Positions 19,877 to 28,862 of a stretch of 64,000 bases of DNA are shown here, in pieces. The stretch's first letter is position 1. The number at the start of each line of letters is the position of its first letter. Under the pieces are notes generated by a model. The model did no database searches and was not told where the DNA came from. It was given only the letters and a program-made list of their open reading frames with translations. The translations under genes and the position numbers were made by a program. Source of the stretch: Rhodospirillaceae bacterium (GTDB taxonomy: Bacteria; Pseudomonadota; Alphaproteobacteria; GCA-2731375); NCBI GenBank assembly GCA_018701215.1, contig JABIWH010000005.1, positions 1 through 64,000 of the forward strand, in the 5' to 3' direction.

Positions 19877-20689
19877 CTAATTCGCCCCCGCCAGACCGAT
19901 GCAGGTGAAGTCCGTGCCGGGATAATGCCGGGTCAGATCATTGATCCGGATTTTTTGCGCCGGGCTCAATCCGTCCGTGCCGCGCCCGGCGACACCTTTG
20001 TTAAGGCGGCTGCCCTCGCCCCGCGCCTGAAGCAGAGCGCGTTCGATGACCGCCGCCTCCGCCGCAATGCCGTGAAAGGCTAAAACCCGCCCAACCGTGG
20101 CCGCGCCGTCTTCGATCAGATCTTCATAGCGCAACCACAAGCAGTTATCCTTGGCTTGCTTGGCGCCCGCCCAATCGGCAACGAAGCGAATGTACCAGGG
20201 CAGGGCCAGATCGATCACCATGTCCAGGCGCGCCGCGCGTTCACGTAGCATGAAATCACCGGGCGCGTTCAACAACGGTGTGTCCGCCGACTCCCGTTCC
20301 AGATGATCCGTCAGGCTGACCGTGGCGTCGTAGGCGTTGCGGGTCAGGATCACCGGGCGGATTGCAAATTGTTCCATCAAGGCCAGATTTGGCGCGCTGG
20401 GCCGGGTATGTTGATGGCTGATCACGTCCATGGACCAGGCATCGATCAAATTGGGCAGGTATAAATCCTGTTCGTTCAGCTGGTGATAGCCCAGGAAAAA
20501 CGTCTGATAGCCGGTGACCTGTTCCAGCACCTTGACCAGGAAGGTGGAGCCTGATTTTGGCAGCGCCGAGATGAAAACGGTTTTGCCGCGCCGGCCGAAC
20601 AGTTTTTTCAGGCGCAGGTTCAGGCGCAGACCACGGCGCGAGGTGGTCTTCAGACCTCGTTCCAGGCGTTGGGTTGCGCTGCGGCTCAT
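19877..20689 (-). CDS. PAPS-dependent sulfotransferase-family protein
   Basis: A 270-aa protein with the 5'-phosphosulfate-binding loop VFISALPKSGSTFLVKVLEQ near residues 37-56. A second PAPS contact is VILTRNAYDATVSLTDHL, and LWLRYEDLIED is also present. It ends with a family-like KIRINDLTRHYPG tail. It likely sulfates a sugar of the locus product. The start at 20689 overlaps the upstream stop by four bases (ATGA); six more residues are possible upstream. A second sulfotransferase gene lies at 46926-47771. Confidence 0.85.
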   Translation of the reverse strand: MSRSATQRLERGLKTTSRRGLRLNLRLKKLFGRRGKTVFISALPKSGSTFLVKVLEQVTGYQTFFLGYHQLNEQDLYLPNLIDAWSMDVISHQHTRPSAPNLALMEQFAIRPVILTRNAYDATVSLTDHLERESADTPLLNAPGDFMLRERAARLDMVIDLALPWYIRFVADWAGAKQAKDNCLWLRYEDLIEDGAATVGRVLAFHGIAAEAAVIERALLQARGEGSRLNKGVAGRGTDGLSPAQKIRINDLTRHYPGTDFTCIGLAGAN

Positions 20690-22068
20690 GCCGCCAAGCC
20701 ATAGCATTGATGGGCCAGAGGCGCCACATGGATGCCCGCAAAGCGTCCCGACGCGGCAGACAGGCGGGCCAGTTCACGGCGCATCTCGTCCAGGTCAAGG
20801 CCGGGAAACTTCTGTTGGGCATAATCCGCGATCTGGGGCCGCAGCACCCGGCGCGCCAGATCACGGGCCGGAATGGTCAGATAGCCCGACAACCGGCCCA
20901 AGGCGTGGCCCGGCCCGCTGGGTTGCGGCAGGGTCAGATCCAGGCCGTCAATTGCATCCAGTACCCGCTCCCCCGCTTCGGCACCATCCAGGGCGGCATA
21001 ATATTCCGCCGCCGCCGCCCGGCCCGCCGCGCCGCCGTCCATGACCTGCCCGGCCAGGGCAGCCCGGACGCCTTCAATCAGGGGCGCGGTTTCGCGCACC
21101 GCGTGGCTGACCACATTGGGCAGATAGGAATCATAGACCGCTGATTGCACCGGCTGATAGGCGATCACCGGGCAATCCAGCAAATAACCTTCCAGCCCGG
21201 TGGTGCAGGAATTATGCACCAGCACCTGGGCGGCCAGCAGCCAAGGCACCACGTTGCCGCTGAATTCCACGCTGACATTGTCCAGGCCGTCGCATTCACC
21301 CATCCAACGTTGATGGTTTTCCGATGGGTGCGGGCGCAGGATGATCCGATGCTGGGGAAAGGCCTTGGACAATGGTTCCAGCATGGCGGCGAAGCCATGA
21401 TACATCCGGCCCAGAAAATCGCGCCAGGCCAACAGGAACGCCTCGTCCTCCGCGCCTGCGACGGTGCCCCTTTGGCGTTGGGATTGCAGCAAATAATCCT
21501 CGCCATAGAAATGGTTATAGCGGGCGAAATTGGTGTTGATCAGGATGAAATCACCATGCCGGTCCCGCAACGCCTGGGCTTCATCGGCGAACAGTCCACG
21601 GTAATCCGGGCGCAACAAATCGAAGCGGGGATTGCCCGTCGCCACCAGTTTGGCTTCGTCTTTCCCGGCCTTGGCCGCGATGTCGGCCCGTTGCACCGCC
21701 CCCCAGCAGAAAAACCGCTCCGCCTCCGCCAGAGAGGCCAGATCAATCCGCTGCCGCAAATAGGCATCCCGGTCACGGTAGACCAGGCCTTCCTCGCACC
21801 AGGCAGCGACCTTGTTGCCCTGTTGGCGCAGACGTTGGAAATGTTTGGTCTTGGTCTTGGCGATGGATTTATCCACGTACAGGCCGCGCGGCAGATGCGC
21901 TATCTGGCGCACCATGGCGTTCTGCTCTCCCAGCACGACCCGATAGCCCCGTTCGACGGCCAGGGCGGCCAGCAACAGCTTGGCATGAAACTCCCGCGCC
22001 TTGGTTTCCACGGGCAGCAACAGCCATGGCGATTCGTTAGCCACCGCCTCAACCGTTCCTCGAAGCAT
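20686..22068 (-). CDS. Surface carbohydrate biosynthesis protein (glycerophosphotransferase-like GT-B fold)
   Basis: A 460-aa cytoplasmic protein beginning WLLLPVETKAREFHAKLLLA. This resembles the family usually named surface carbohydrate biosynthesis protein: PIExKxREFxSKLLLA, LPRGLYVDKSI, and WGxxQ after a central linker. The C-terminal half resembles the CDP-glycerol glycerophosphotransferase/GT-B domain, with IILRPHPSENHQRW and LVHNSCTTGLEGYLLDCPVIAYQP. The exact reaction is unknown. The start at 22068 overlaps the upstream gene by 20 bases; a longer in-frame reading overlaps that gene much further and lacks resemblance. Confidence 0.78.
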   Translation of the reverse strand: MLRGTVEAVANESPWLLLPVETKAREFHAKLLLAALAVERGYRVVLGEQNAMVRQIAHLPRGLYVDKSIAKTKTKHFQRLRQQGNKVAAWCEEGLVYRDRDAYLRQRIDLASLAEAERFFCWGAVQRADIAAKAGKDEAKLVATGNPRFDLLRPDYRGLFADEAQALRDRHGDFILINTNFARYNHFYGEDYLLQSQRQRGTVAGAEDEAFLLAWRDFLGRMYHGFAAMLEPLSKAFPQHRIILRPHPSENHQRWMGECDGLDNVSVEFSGNVVPWLLAAQVLVHNSCTTGLEGYLLDCPVIAYQPVQSAVYDSYLPNVVSHAVRETAPLIEGVRAALAGQVMDGGAAGRAAAAEYYAALDGAEAGERVLDAIDGLDLTLPQPSGPGHALGRLSGYLTIPARDLARRVLRPQIADYAQQKFPGLDLDEMRRELARLSAASGRFAGIHVAPLAHQCYGLAA

Positions 22069-23455
22069 CGATCTCGGATAGCACCGCCTTGGTGACCCGT
22101 TCCGAGGCCTTGCCATCCGGATTGCCGGTCCATTTATCCAGCAGTTCCTTTGTGGCCACGGCAAGTTCGACCCCCTGGACAGGTTGTTCCAGGCTGGCCT
22201 GCAACTTGGCGGTCAGATCTTCACCGGACGTGGCATAGCTGGCGGCGGCTTCGTAATCGACGATAAAGGGCTCGTAGGCAGGATCAAGCGCTTCCGCGAA
22301 ACGCGGCACCACGATCGTCTTGCCGGCTGTAATCGCCTCGAACAAACCAGTGGTGTTGAAACCGCAGACCGTATGCGCCGTGATCATTAATTTGAAGGGA
22401 TCGCCCTTGTAGACGAGTTTCAGGTTTTCGGGCCAGGTCGCAGGATCGCCCAGCAGCGCGATCACCGGATCATAATCGCGGGGGCGCGGCTTGGTTTTGA
22501 TCACCACGTCAACATCGGGCCGTTCCTGGGCCAGACGATAAAGCGCCCTGTGGCTGTCACGGAATAAAGTTTCCCACGACAGCTTGGCGACCGCATCGTC
22601 CATGGGCTCGGCCAGATTAGCGAAGCCGGAGCGGCTTTTGCGGCGGATTTGCGGCAGGCCGGTCTTCGTCGTGAAGGAAAAGAACAGCACCTGCTTGCGG
22701 CCAGTATTGTTCACAGTATCGTTCGCGGCATCATTGGCCGTGCCATTTGCCTCATGCCGCCGCCAATAATGCACCCGGTCCAGGCGCGGCATGCCGCAGA
22801 TGGTGACGCGGTCGGGGGCAATAACTTCCGCTCTGGTCTGCACGATGCGCTCTATCTCGTTGTAGACCAGGATCCGCCGGCCCGTGAACGGACCCCGGCG
22901 GGCGCGGTAGAGATCGGCGAAGAAATCCATGCGGCCGGGGCTTTTCAAATTTTCCTTGTGCAGCGCCAAAAAGGGCACGCCCATGGCCTCCAGCGCGCCG
23001 GCGAACTCGCGCTCGGCGTAATAGCCGAAATTGGCCGAGACCACCGCATCGATACGCAGCAGCCGCGTCAGATGGGGCCACATGGCGGTCAGAAAGGCGC
23101 CATAGTTCCGTTTCGCCTGAATGGTTTTCGGGTCATCACTGACATAGAAATTGTCGTCCAGTTCGGGGGGCAAAAAGGCGGCGGCGATGGATTTCACCAT
23201 CACCCGGTGCGCCACATAGACCCGCACCTCCCGTGAGGCGCCCAGCGAGGCATGGACGTCTTCATAAAAGGTGTCCTTGTCGATCATCAATACGTGGTAG
23301 CGCTTGTGCCCACCCTGATCGGCGTCGCTGGGCATGCGCCGGGTCAGCAGGCGAAACAGGATGGCAACGATGAAATGCTGATGCAGGCCCGCCATCAACC
23401 GCACCAGACGCTCCATCACGCCCCGGCCCGCGACATGGACAAGAAAATGTTTCAT
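22049..23455 (-). CDS. GT-B-like protein of the surface-glycan operon, function unknown
   Basis: A 468-aa protein that I do not recognise as a named family. The N-terminal half (ANFGYYAEREFAGALEAMGVPF, LHKENLKSPGRMDFF, ICGMPRLDRVHY) and the C-terminal half (VVIKTKPRPRDYDP, GFNTTGLFEAITAGKTIVVP) are laid out like the glycerophosphotransferase/GT-B enzymes. In that group the second Rossmann domain binds the nucleotide donor. An Asn-rich insert NGTANDAANDTVNNTG is encoded by four 12-nt units at 22700-22747. A GTG four codons earlier is an alternative start. It overlaps the next gene by 20 bases. The donor and acceptor are unknown. Confidence 0.7.
   Translation of the reverse strand: MKHFLVHVAGRGVMERLVRLMAGLHQHFIVAILFRLLTRRMPSDADQGGHKRYHVLMIDKDTFYEDVHASLGASREVRVYVAHRVMVKSIAAAFLPPELDDNFYVSDDPKTIQAKRNYGAFLTAMWPHLTRLLRIDAVVSANFGYYAEREFAGALEAMGVPFLALHKENLKSPGRMDFFADLYRARRGPFTGRRILVYNEIERIVQTRAEVIAPDRVTICGMPRLDRVHYWRRHEANGTANDAANDTVNNTGRKQVLFFSFTTKTGLPQIRRKSRSGFANLAEPMDDAVAKLSWETLFRDSHRALYRLAQERPDVDVVIKTKPRPRDYDPVIALLGDPATWPENLKLVYKGDPFKLMITAHTVCGFNTTGLFEAITAGKTIVVPRFAEALDPAYEPFIVDYEAAASYATSGEDLTAKLQASLEQPVQGVELAVATKELLDKWTGNPDGKASERVTKAVLSEIDASRNG
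22700..22747. repeat. Four in-frame 12-nt degenerate tandem repeats
   Basis: Four 12-nt units on the coding (minus) strand encode Asn-Gly-Thr-Ala, Asn-Asp-Ala-Ala, Asn-Asp-Thr-Val and Asn-Asn-Thr-Gly. They form an Asn-rich insert just after the first Rossmann-like half of the protein. The unit length equals that of the repeat in the GT4 gene of the same operon, but the sequences are unrelated. Confidence 0.65.
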
Positions 23456-23565
23456 AGCTGCCCGCACACCCCAGCCGCGCGGCCAAAGGATTGACCGCCC
23501 ATACTTAATCCCGTAATCGTCCGGCGACCTGTTTCTACAATTGATTCGTTAAGGCAAATCATAGA

Positions 23566-24180
23566 ATGCCCCTGCTTCCACGCAAACTGAGACTTTCCCT
23601 GAAGCCGTCGAAACAGCTGTTGTGGCTGTGGCTGTGGCGCGAGATGCGGGCCAGCCGTGGCCGTGAGGTCGGTATCGATGCCGGCTGCGGTCTGATGCAG
23701 AACCGCATGCTGTTCGAAACCAGGGACTATGTGGGCATCGATGTGGACCCGGCGCGGCAGGCAGCCAATCAGGCGGAATACCCCGGCGTCCGCGCGGTCT
23801 GTGCCGAGATCGAGCAGGCGCAAGAACAGGCCGGCCTGACGGGCGACGTGGTGCTGTGCGTTCAGGTCATGCACAATCGTTATTTCGCCACCGAGCGAAC
23901 GGTGCCAACGGTCCGGGCCATGTGCGACATGCTGCGCCCCGGTGGTATCTTGATCTTTAATCTCGGCGAGCGGAACATGCCGTTCGAGGACGAGATTGAC
24001 ACGTTGTTGGCGGCGCGCTTTACAAAGGTCAAGAAACGCGCCTACGGCGCGCTTTCGGCCCGCGAAACCTATCTTTCGCCCATCTTGGCCGCTGCGATGT
24101 ACCTGCTGCCGCCGCTGCGCCTGATCGGCGGGGCGCGCAAGGTTCTCTACGTCTGCCACGGCAGCAAACAGCCGGCGTGA
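23566..24180 (+). CDS. Small class I SAM-dependent methyltransferase
   Basis: The 204-aa protein has the Rossmann methyltransferase motif I as GIDAGCGLMQNRML. An acidic strand end follows (YVGIDVDPAR), then VVLCVQVMHNRYF and LRPGGILIFNL, as in small-molecule or glycan methyltransferases. An N-terminal basic amphipathic stretch (RKLRLSLKPSKQLLWLWLWREMR) may lie on the membrane. It is the only plus-strand gene between the two minus-strand blocks of the glycan operon, converging with the ABC exporter (4 bases apart). It is head-to-head with the 468-aa GT-B-like gene, with 110 bases between starts. Its target is probably a sugar of the locus product. Confidence 0.8.
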   Translation: MPLLPRKLRLSLKPSKQLLWLWLWREMRASRGREVGIDAGCGLMQNRMLFETRDYVGIDVDPARQAANQAEYPGVRAVCAEIEQAQEQAGLTGDVVLCVQVMHNRYFATERTVPTVRAMCDMLRPGGILIFNLGERNMPFEDEIDTLLAARFTKVKKRAYGALSARETYLSPILAAAMYLLPPLRLIGGARKVLYVCHGSKQPA

Positions 24181-24184
24181 AAAT

Positions 24185-25987
24185 TTATTTATCATCGACG
24201 TCCGCCAGCGCAACTTCATCCACCTCGCGACCGATCCGATAGATGGCGTCCGCCTGTGCAATGGTGGACAGGCGGTGGGCGATCAAGATCACCGTCGCCG
24301 CGCCGGACAAGGCTTGGATGGATTCCTGGACCAGGCGCTCAGACTCATGATCCAGAGCCGAGGTGGGTTCATCAAAAATGTAAATATCCGGCTTCCGCAC
24401 GATGACCCGGGCCAGGGCCAGGCGCTGGCGCTGGCCGACTGACAACGCCTTGCCCCGATCACCGACCTGGGAATGATATTGTTGCGGCAGCTGGCTGATG
24501 AATTCATCCGCATGGGCGAGCTTGGCCGCCGCCCTGCAATCATCATCGCTGGCATCGGGCTGGCCCAGACGGATGTTTTCCAGCACCGTGTCGTCGAAGA
24601 TCTCCGGCTCCTGGGTCAGATAGCCGATGCGGCTGCGCAGCGAAGCCAGACTGTATTCGCCGATCTCGTGGTCGTTCAGGGAAATATCACCGCGCTGGGG
24701 CCGCCGGAAGCCGGTCAGAATATCCACCAATGTGGACTTGCCCGCGCCCGATGGTCCGATCAGGGCCGTGGTCTTGCCCTTTTGGATGGTCAGATCAAAA
24801 CCGTCGAAGACCACCCGACCATCGGCATAGGCAAAGGCCACGTCGCGGCAGACCAGATCCGTCTCCAGGCCTTCGAAGGTCAGGCCATCATCCAACTTCT
24901 CCCTGCTCGGGGCATCTTCGAGCAGCTGGTAAATCAGGTGTAAAGACGGCAGGGCCGAGCCGATCACCATCCGGCGCGAGGTCAGATAGGTCACGTTGGA
25001 GAGCAGCCGTTGCGCCACCAGAATGAAAAAGCCCAACAACACGGCGACGCTTTGCACATCCTGGCCGGCCACCCGCTGCACCCAGATCAGGGCACCGGCC
25101 ACCATCACGATGACCGACAACTCGGTCATCTGTTTGGGAATTTCGCTGACCGCCTGAAAAATCGCCGCCGCATCGGCGAACCGGCGCAGACGGTCATGAA
25201 ACGTCGCGTATCGTTGTTCATAGGCATTGAACAGTTTGATCTGGCGCACACTATGCAGGGATTCCGTGGCCAGTTCGGCGATCTGCCGCGACAGCCTGAT
25301 ACGGATCTTGCCAAAGCGCAGGGAATAGCCGTTCAGACCCCGGCGGATCAGGGCCAGCAGCGTCAGGGTGACCGCGCCGATGATCAGGGTCGCCTGCCAA
25401 TGCACCGCCAGTAGAACCCCGAACAACAACAGGGACAGGATCAGCTTGTTGACGAAATCGACGATGTTGGTCATCACCTTGGCGCCGATCTGGGTCTCGT
25501 TAACGACGTTCTGGATCAAGGCACCCTGGGGCATCTGGTCCAGATAGGCATAATCGGCATGCAGGTAATGCTGTAGCAGCTTGGAGGCCCAGTCCTGGCG
25601 CAATCGGTGGGAAAACAAGGCTGTCAGCCCCCGGTTCACCACCAACAATCCGCCCTTGATGAAAAAGGCGATGGCAAACAGCACCAGCAAACCTTCGATC
25701 TTTGCATCCTTGGGCAGCAGATCCAGGATCGAGGAAATCATCGTGGCGAAGCGGCCCTGTTCACCGTCGCCAATCCCCATCAGGCTGTTCAGCAAAGGCA
25801 GTACCAGGGAGAGGCCGAGGCTTTCCGCCAGGGCGCCCACGAACAGCGCCGCCAGCAGAACCAGCGCGAAGCGCCGCCGGCCGGCGATCAGGCGGAGCAG
25901 TTTCCCCACCTTGCCTGTCGTGGGCACCTTGGATTTATTTGTTGCGGCAGTTTCCGCCATGGCTACCGCATTATCCGCCGTCTTCAT
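24185..25987 (-). CDS. ABC-type exporter, fused permease and ATPase
   Basis: The 600-aa half-transporter has six membrane segments (about 30-320) followed by an ATPase domain. The ATPase has Walker A GPSGAGKST, the signature LSVGQRQRLALAR, Walker B IYIFDEPTSALD and the His switch LIAHRLST. It resembles MsbA/PglK-type flippases that move lipid-linked oligosaccharides across the inner membrane, fitting its place in a glycan operon with a Wzy_C protein. It overlaps the upstream methyltransferase by 17 bases if the ATG at 25987 is used; an ATG at 25960 is also possible. Confidence 0.88.
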   Translation of the reverse strand: MKTADNAVAMAETAATNKSKVPTTGKVGKLLRLIAGRRRFALVLLAALFVGALAESLGLSLVLPLLNSLMGIGDGEQGRFATMISSILDLLPKDAKIEGLLVLFAIAFFIKGGLLVVNRGLTALFSHRLRQDWASKLLQHYLHADYAYLDQMPQGALIQNVVNETQIGAKVMTNIVDFVNKLILSLLLFGVLLAVHWQATLIIGAVTLTLLALIRRGLNGYSLRFGKIRIRLSRQIAELATESLHSVRQIKLFNAYEQRYATFHDRLRRFADAAAIFQAVSEIPKQMTELSVIVMVAGALIWVQRVAGQDVQSVAVLLGFFILVAQRLLSNVTYLTSRRMVIGSALPSLHLIYQLLEDAPSREKLDDGLTFEGLETDLVCRDVAFAYADGRVVFDGFDLTIQKGKTTALIGPSGAGKSTLVDILTGFRRPQRGDISLNDHEIGEYSLASLRSRIGYLTQEPEIFDDTVLENIRLGQPDASDDDCRAAAKLAHADEFISQLPQQYHSQVGDRGKALSVGQRQRLALARVIVRKPDIYIFDEPTSALDHESERLVQESIQALSGAATVILIAHRLSTIAQADAIYRIGREVDEVALADVDDK

Positions 25988-27035
25988 CAGCCAGATGCGC
26001 GCCGGCAAGATGCGCCGCCGCCAGATCGCTGGCCCGGCGCTTGGCTGCGTCACCGGGGGCATACAGCAGCGAGGTCAGAATACGATCGACCAACACCAAC
26101 GGTGTGCGTTTGACGGCCTCGCGCCAACCATGGCCAAGCCGGCGGTCAAAACCACCGTTCGGGCCCGATGGCGTTGCTTGCCCCCCGTCCGCCCCGCGTT
26201 TCGCCAACAGGGTCAAATAGCGCGGGATCAGGGTCGAGCTTGGACGGCCCGAGGCCCGCAGCGAGACGATCTCGAAGTCGTGGCCGCCGAACAGCTGGCG
26301 CAGTGAAGCTTGGGAGAAACAATATGGGTGATAAATGTGGGTGGAATTCTGCACTGTCGAATTAGGTGTTTCCATCAAGACCACGCCGCCAGGTGCCAGC
26401 CAACGATCGACGGCTTTGAAGACCTTGTTCAGATCGACCACGTTCTCCATCACATGCGAGAACAGGATCACATCCATCTGCTGGCCAGGTTCCGGCTCCA
26501 TCTCGCTCAATTGATCGATGGTGGGCGCGATGACATCCACGCCGCCCAGGGTCTGGGCAAAACCGGCGGCCAGCTCGGACGGCTCCACGCCAAACGCCGT
26601 CGCCTGATAATGTTCCGCGATGGAGCTGATGATCAGGCCAAAGGCACAGCCAATCTCCAGCAATCGGGCGCCAGGTTTGGGGCTGCAGCCGGCGGCATCA
26701 AGGGTGGCGCATAGTTTTTCCGTGCGCTGCAGCTCCTTGATCAGCTGTTTCTGCCGCGCCTGGGTCTCTTCGGGCGCCGATTTCGCCGACTTGGTCTCCC
26801 AAAAAGCCTGGCCATACAGGCGGTCATACCAGTCTTGATTGGGCACCGGGTTCATGAACACCAGGTCACAGCCGCGGCAGCGTTGATAAGGAATGGTGAT
26901 CTGGTGAAAGGTCAGTTCGAAATAGGGTACCAGATCATTGCCGCCGCAGACCGGACAATGCGCGTGCGGGATCACATCGTCCGGGGTCAGGGCGATGGCC
27001 GGCAAATTCTTCGGTTTCTTTTGCGGCGCGCTCAT
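25971..27035 (-). CDS. Class I methyltransferase with N-terminal zinc-ribbon
   Basis: The 354-aa protein opens with a four-cysteine zinc-ribbon, CPVCGGNDL and RCRGCDLVFMNP (about 28-70). A methyltransferase core with motif I LLEIGCAFGLI follows, then VILFSHVMENVVD and LAPGGVVLMETPN. The arrangement matches the zinc-binding C-methyltransferase-like proteins common in sugar and lipid-linked glycan loci. A C-terminal extension (about 300-354) is rich in Ala and charged residues. It is the first gene of the minus-strand operon; the 123 bases to the divergent methyltransferase at 27159 should hold the promoters of both. Confidence 0.85.
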   Translation of the reverse strand: MSAPQKKPKNLPAIALTPDDVIPHAHCPVCGGNDLVPYFELTFHQITIPYQRCRGCDLVFMNPVPNQDWYDRLYGQAFWETKSAKSAPEETQARQKQLIKELQRTEKLCATLDAAGCSPKPGARLLEIGCAFGLIISSIAEHYQATAFGVEPSELAAGFAQTLGGVDVIAPTIDQLSEMEPEPGQQMDVILFSHVMENVVDLNKVFKAVDRWLAPGGVVLMETPNSTVQNSTHIYHPYCFSQASLRQLFGGHDFEIVSLRASGRPSSTLIPRYLTLLAKRGADGGQATPSGPNGGFDRRLGHGWREAVKRTPLVLVDRILTSLLYAPGDAAKRRASDLAAAHLAGAHLADEDGG

Positions 27036-27158
27036 TTAGGGCCTTTTAGCATTATGTCGTCGCGGCTGATTTAGGCCCTCAACGATCTTGATGCAAGCGA
27101 TGCCTGACCAATATAGCATTGTTAGACTAGATTTTTCGCCCCATCACGGATGCCTTGA

Positions 27159-28079
27159 ATGCCCAACCCAAACACCAACATGGATCTTGCGCTCCCCCAT
27201 GCCCGCATCGCCGAGACCTTGGCGCCCTTTGTGGCCCGCGAAATGGGCCCGGAAGACGACAGCGAATGGCAGGCCCTGTTGGCGGGCCGGGGTAAAAAAA
27301 TTCTCAAACGGCGCCTGCGCCGACAGTTCGGCGGCTGGATGGGCGGCAGCCGCCGCGCGCCGGAAGTGGTAGAGCAGGTCTACGGCAAAACATGGGACGA
27401 AACCTCGTTGGCGCGCCTTGTCGATAGCAACGCCCGCGCCGTGCCCATTTTGTGGGGCCAGCGGCGCATGCTGGCCGGGGCGCCGGGCCTAAAACGCGTA
27501 CATTTGTTGCATATGATGCGGGTGATCGAGGAATTGCGGCCTAGATCCGTGCTGGAAGTCGGCTGTGGCATGGGCATCAATCTATTTGTTCTGGCGGCCC
27601 GTTTTCCGGACATCACCTTCCATGGCATCGATCTGACGGCCAGCGGCATCAAGGCGATCCAGGAATGGTCGCGCCAGGATAGTCTGCCGCGATATCTGTT
27701 GGACTATTCCCCCGAACCCAGCCAGGACCCCGCCGCCCACCGCCGTCTCCAGGTACGCCAGGGCAGCGCGGCGGAAATGCCCTATGACGACAATAGCTTT
27801 GATCTGGTTTATTCCATCTCGGCCCTGGAGCAGATGGAAGCCATTCGCGCCGAGGTGATGGCACAGTTAAAGCGCGTTTCCAGAGGCCACGTGGCCATGG
27901 TCGAAGCCTTCCGCGATTGGAACCCTCGGGGCATGCGGCGCAACTATATCGTGGCCCAGGACTATTTCGCCTGCCGTCTGCGCGAGCTGCCGGGCTATGG
28001 TCTGGCGCCCCTCTTCGTGACCGATGACATCCCCTCCAAGGTCAACATGGCGCACGGATTGGTGGTCGCGGCAGCCTGA
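27159..28079 (+). CDS. Class I SAM-dependent methyltransferase
   Basis: The 306-aa protein has an N-terminal helical region (about 1-110) before motif I VLEVGCGMGINLFVLA. TFHGIDLTASGI and the acidic loop MPYDDNSFDLVYSISALEQM follow, typical of UbiE/methyltransf_11 enzymes. No substrate can be assigned. It is divergent from the glycan operon and is followed by an unrelated DUF1028 gene, so it marks the right edge of the glycan locus. Confidence 0.82.
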   Translation: MPNPNTNMDLALPHARIAETLAPFVAREMGPEDDSEWQALLAGRGKKILKRRLRRQFGGWMGGSRRAPEVVEQVYGKTWDETSLARLVDSNARAVPILWGQRRMLAGAPGLKRVHLLHMMRVIEELRPRSVLEVGCGMGINLFVLAARFPDITFHGIDLTASGIKAIQEWSRQDSLPRYLLDYSPEPSQDPAAHRRLQVRQGSAAEMPYDDNSFDLVYSISALEQMEAIRAEVMAQLKRVSRGHVAMVEAFRDWNPRGMRRNYIVAQDYFACRLRELPGYGLAPLFVTDDIPSKVNMAHGLVVAAA

Positions 28080-28160
28080 AAAAGCGCTGCCTATTATGGG
28101 CAAAATTCGCTACCGTCATGGTACATTGAGTTCCTGTCACCAGCTTTGTTGAGGATTTTT

Positions 28161-28844
28161 ATGACTTACTCCGTCATCGCCCGCTGCCCCGACACAGGCA
28201 TGTTCGGTATCGCCATCGCCACCCGGCCCATCGCGATCGGCGCCAAATGCCCGTTTCTAAAGCCGGGCGTCGGCGCCCTGGTGGTGCAGGCCAATGGTGA
28301 TCCCCGTTTTGGGCCGCTGGGCCTGGATCTGTTGTCCATGGGCTACGGTGCGGCGAAAGTATTGAAGGAATTGTCCGATAATGACCCCTACCGGGAATGG
28401 CGCCAGGTTGCCGTGGTCGACCAGGAGGGCCGGACCGCCGCCTGGACCGGCCAGGACAGCGAGGATTGGAAAGGCCATGTGGCAAAAAAAGATTTCGTCT
28501 CCCTAGGTAACCGCCTGGCAGGCGAGGATACGGTCACGGCCATGGTCGATGTCTGGGATGCCACGGCCGGCGAGGATCTGGGCGACCGGCTGATGAAATG
28601 CCTGGAAGCGGGCCGGGACGCCGGCGGCCAGGTGGGCGGCGAGTTTTCATCCGCCCTGAAAGTCGTCAACAAACGCAGTTATGCCTGGATCGATTTGCGC
28701 GCCGATCTGCATGACGAACCGGTGGGCGAGCTGCGCCGCATGTACGAGCATTACAAACCGCTGATCCCGTACTACGACACCCGGCCAGGCAAACCCGACA
28801 TGCCCCGCGACGACGTCTGGCGGCAAACCGGTACGAAAAGCTAA
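28161..28844 (+). CDS. DUF1028-domain protein
   Basis: The 227-aa protein belongs to the DUF1028 family, which has an Ntn-hydrolase-like layout. Family hallmarks are TYSVIARCPDTGMFGIAIATR, GVGALVVQANGDPRFGPLGLDLL, VVDQEGRTAAWTG and DLRADLHDEPVGELRRMYEHYKPLIPYY. Members often sit with peptidase or racemase genes, but no biochemical role is established. TTGAGGATTTTT gives an SD at usable spacing to the ATG at 28161; a TTG five codons earlier is less likely. Confidence 0.85.
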   Translation: MTYSVIARCPDTGMFGIAIATRPIAIGAKCPFLKPGVGALVVQANGDPRFGPLGLDLLSMGYGAAKVLKELSDNDPYREWRQVAVVDQEGRTAAWTGQDSEDWKGHVAKKDFVSLGNRLAGEDTVTAMVDVWDATAGEDLGDRLMKCLEAGRDAGGQVGGEFSSALKVVNKRSYAWIDLRADLHDEPVGELRRMYEHYKPLIPYYDTRPGKPDMPRDDVWRQTGTKS

Positions 28845-28862
28845 CGCAGGCCGCGGCTGAAG

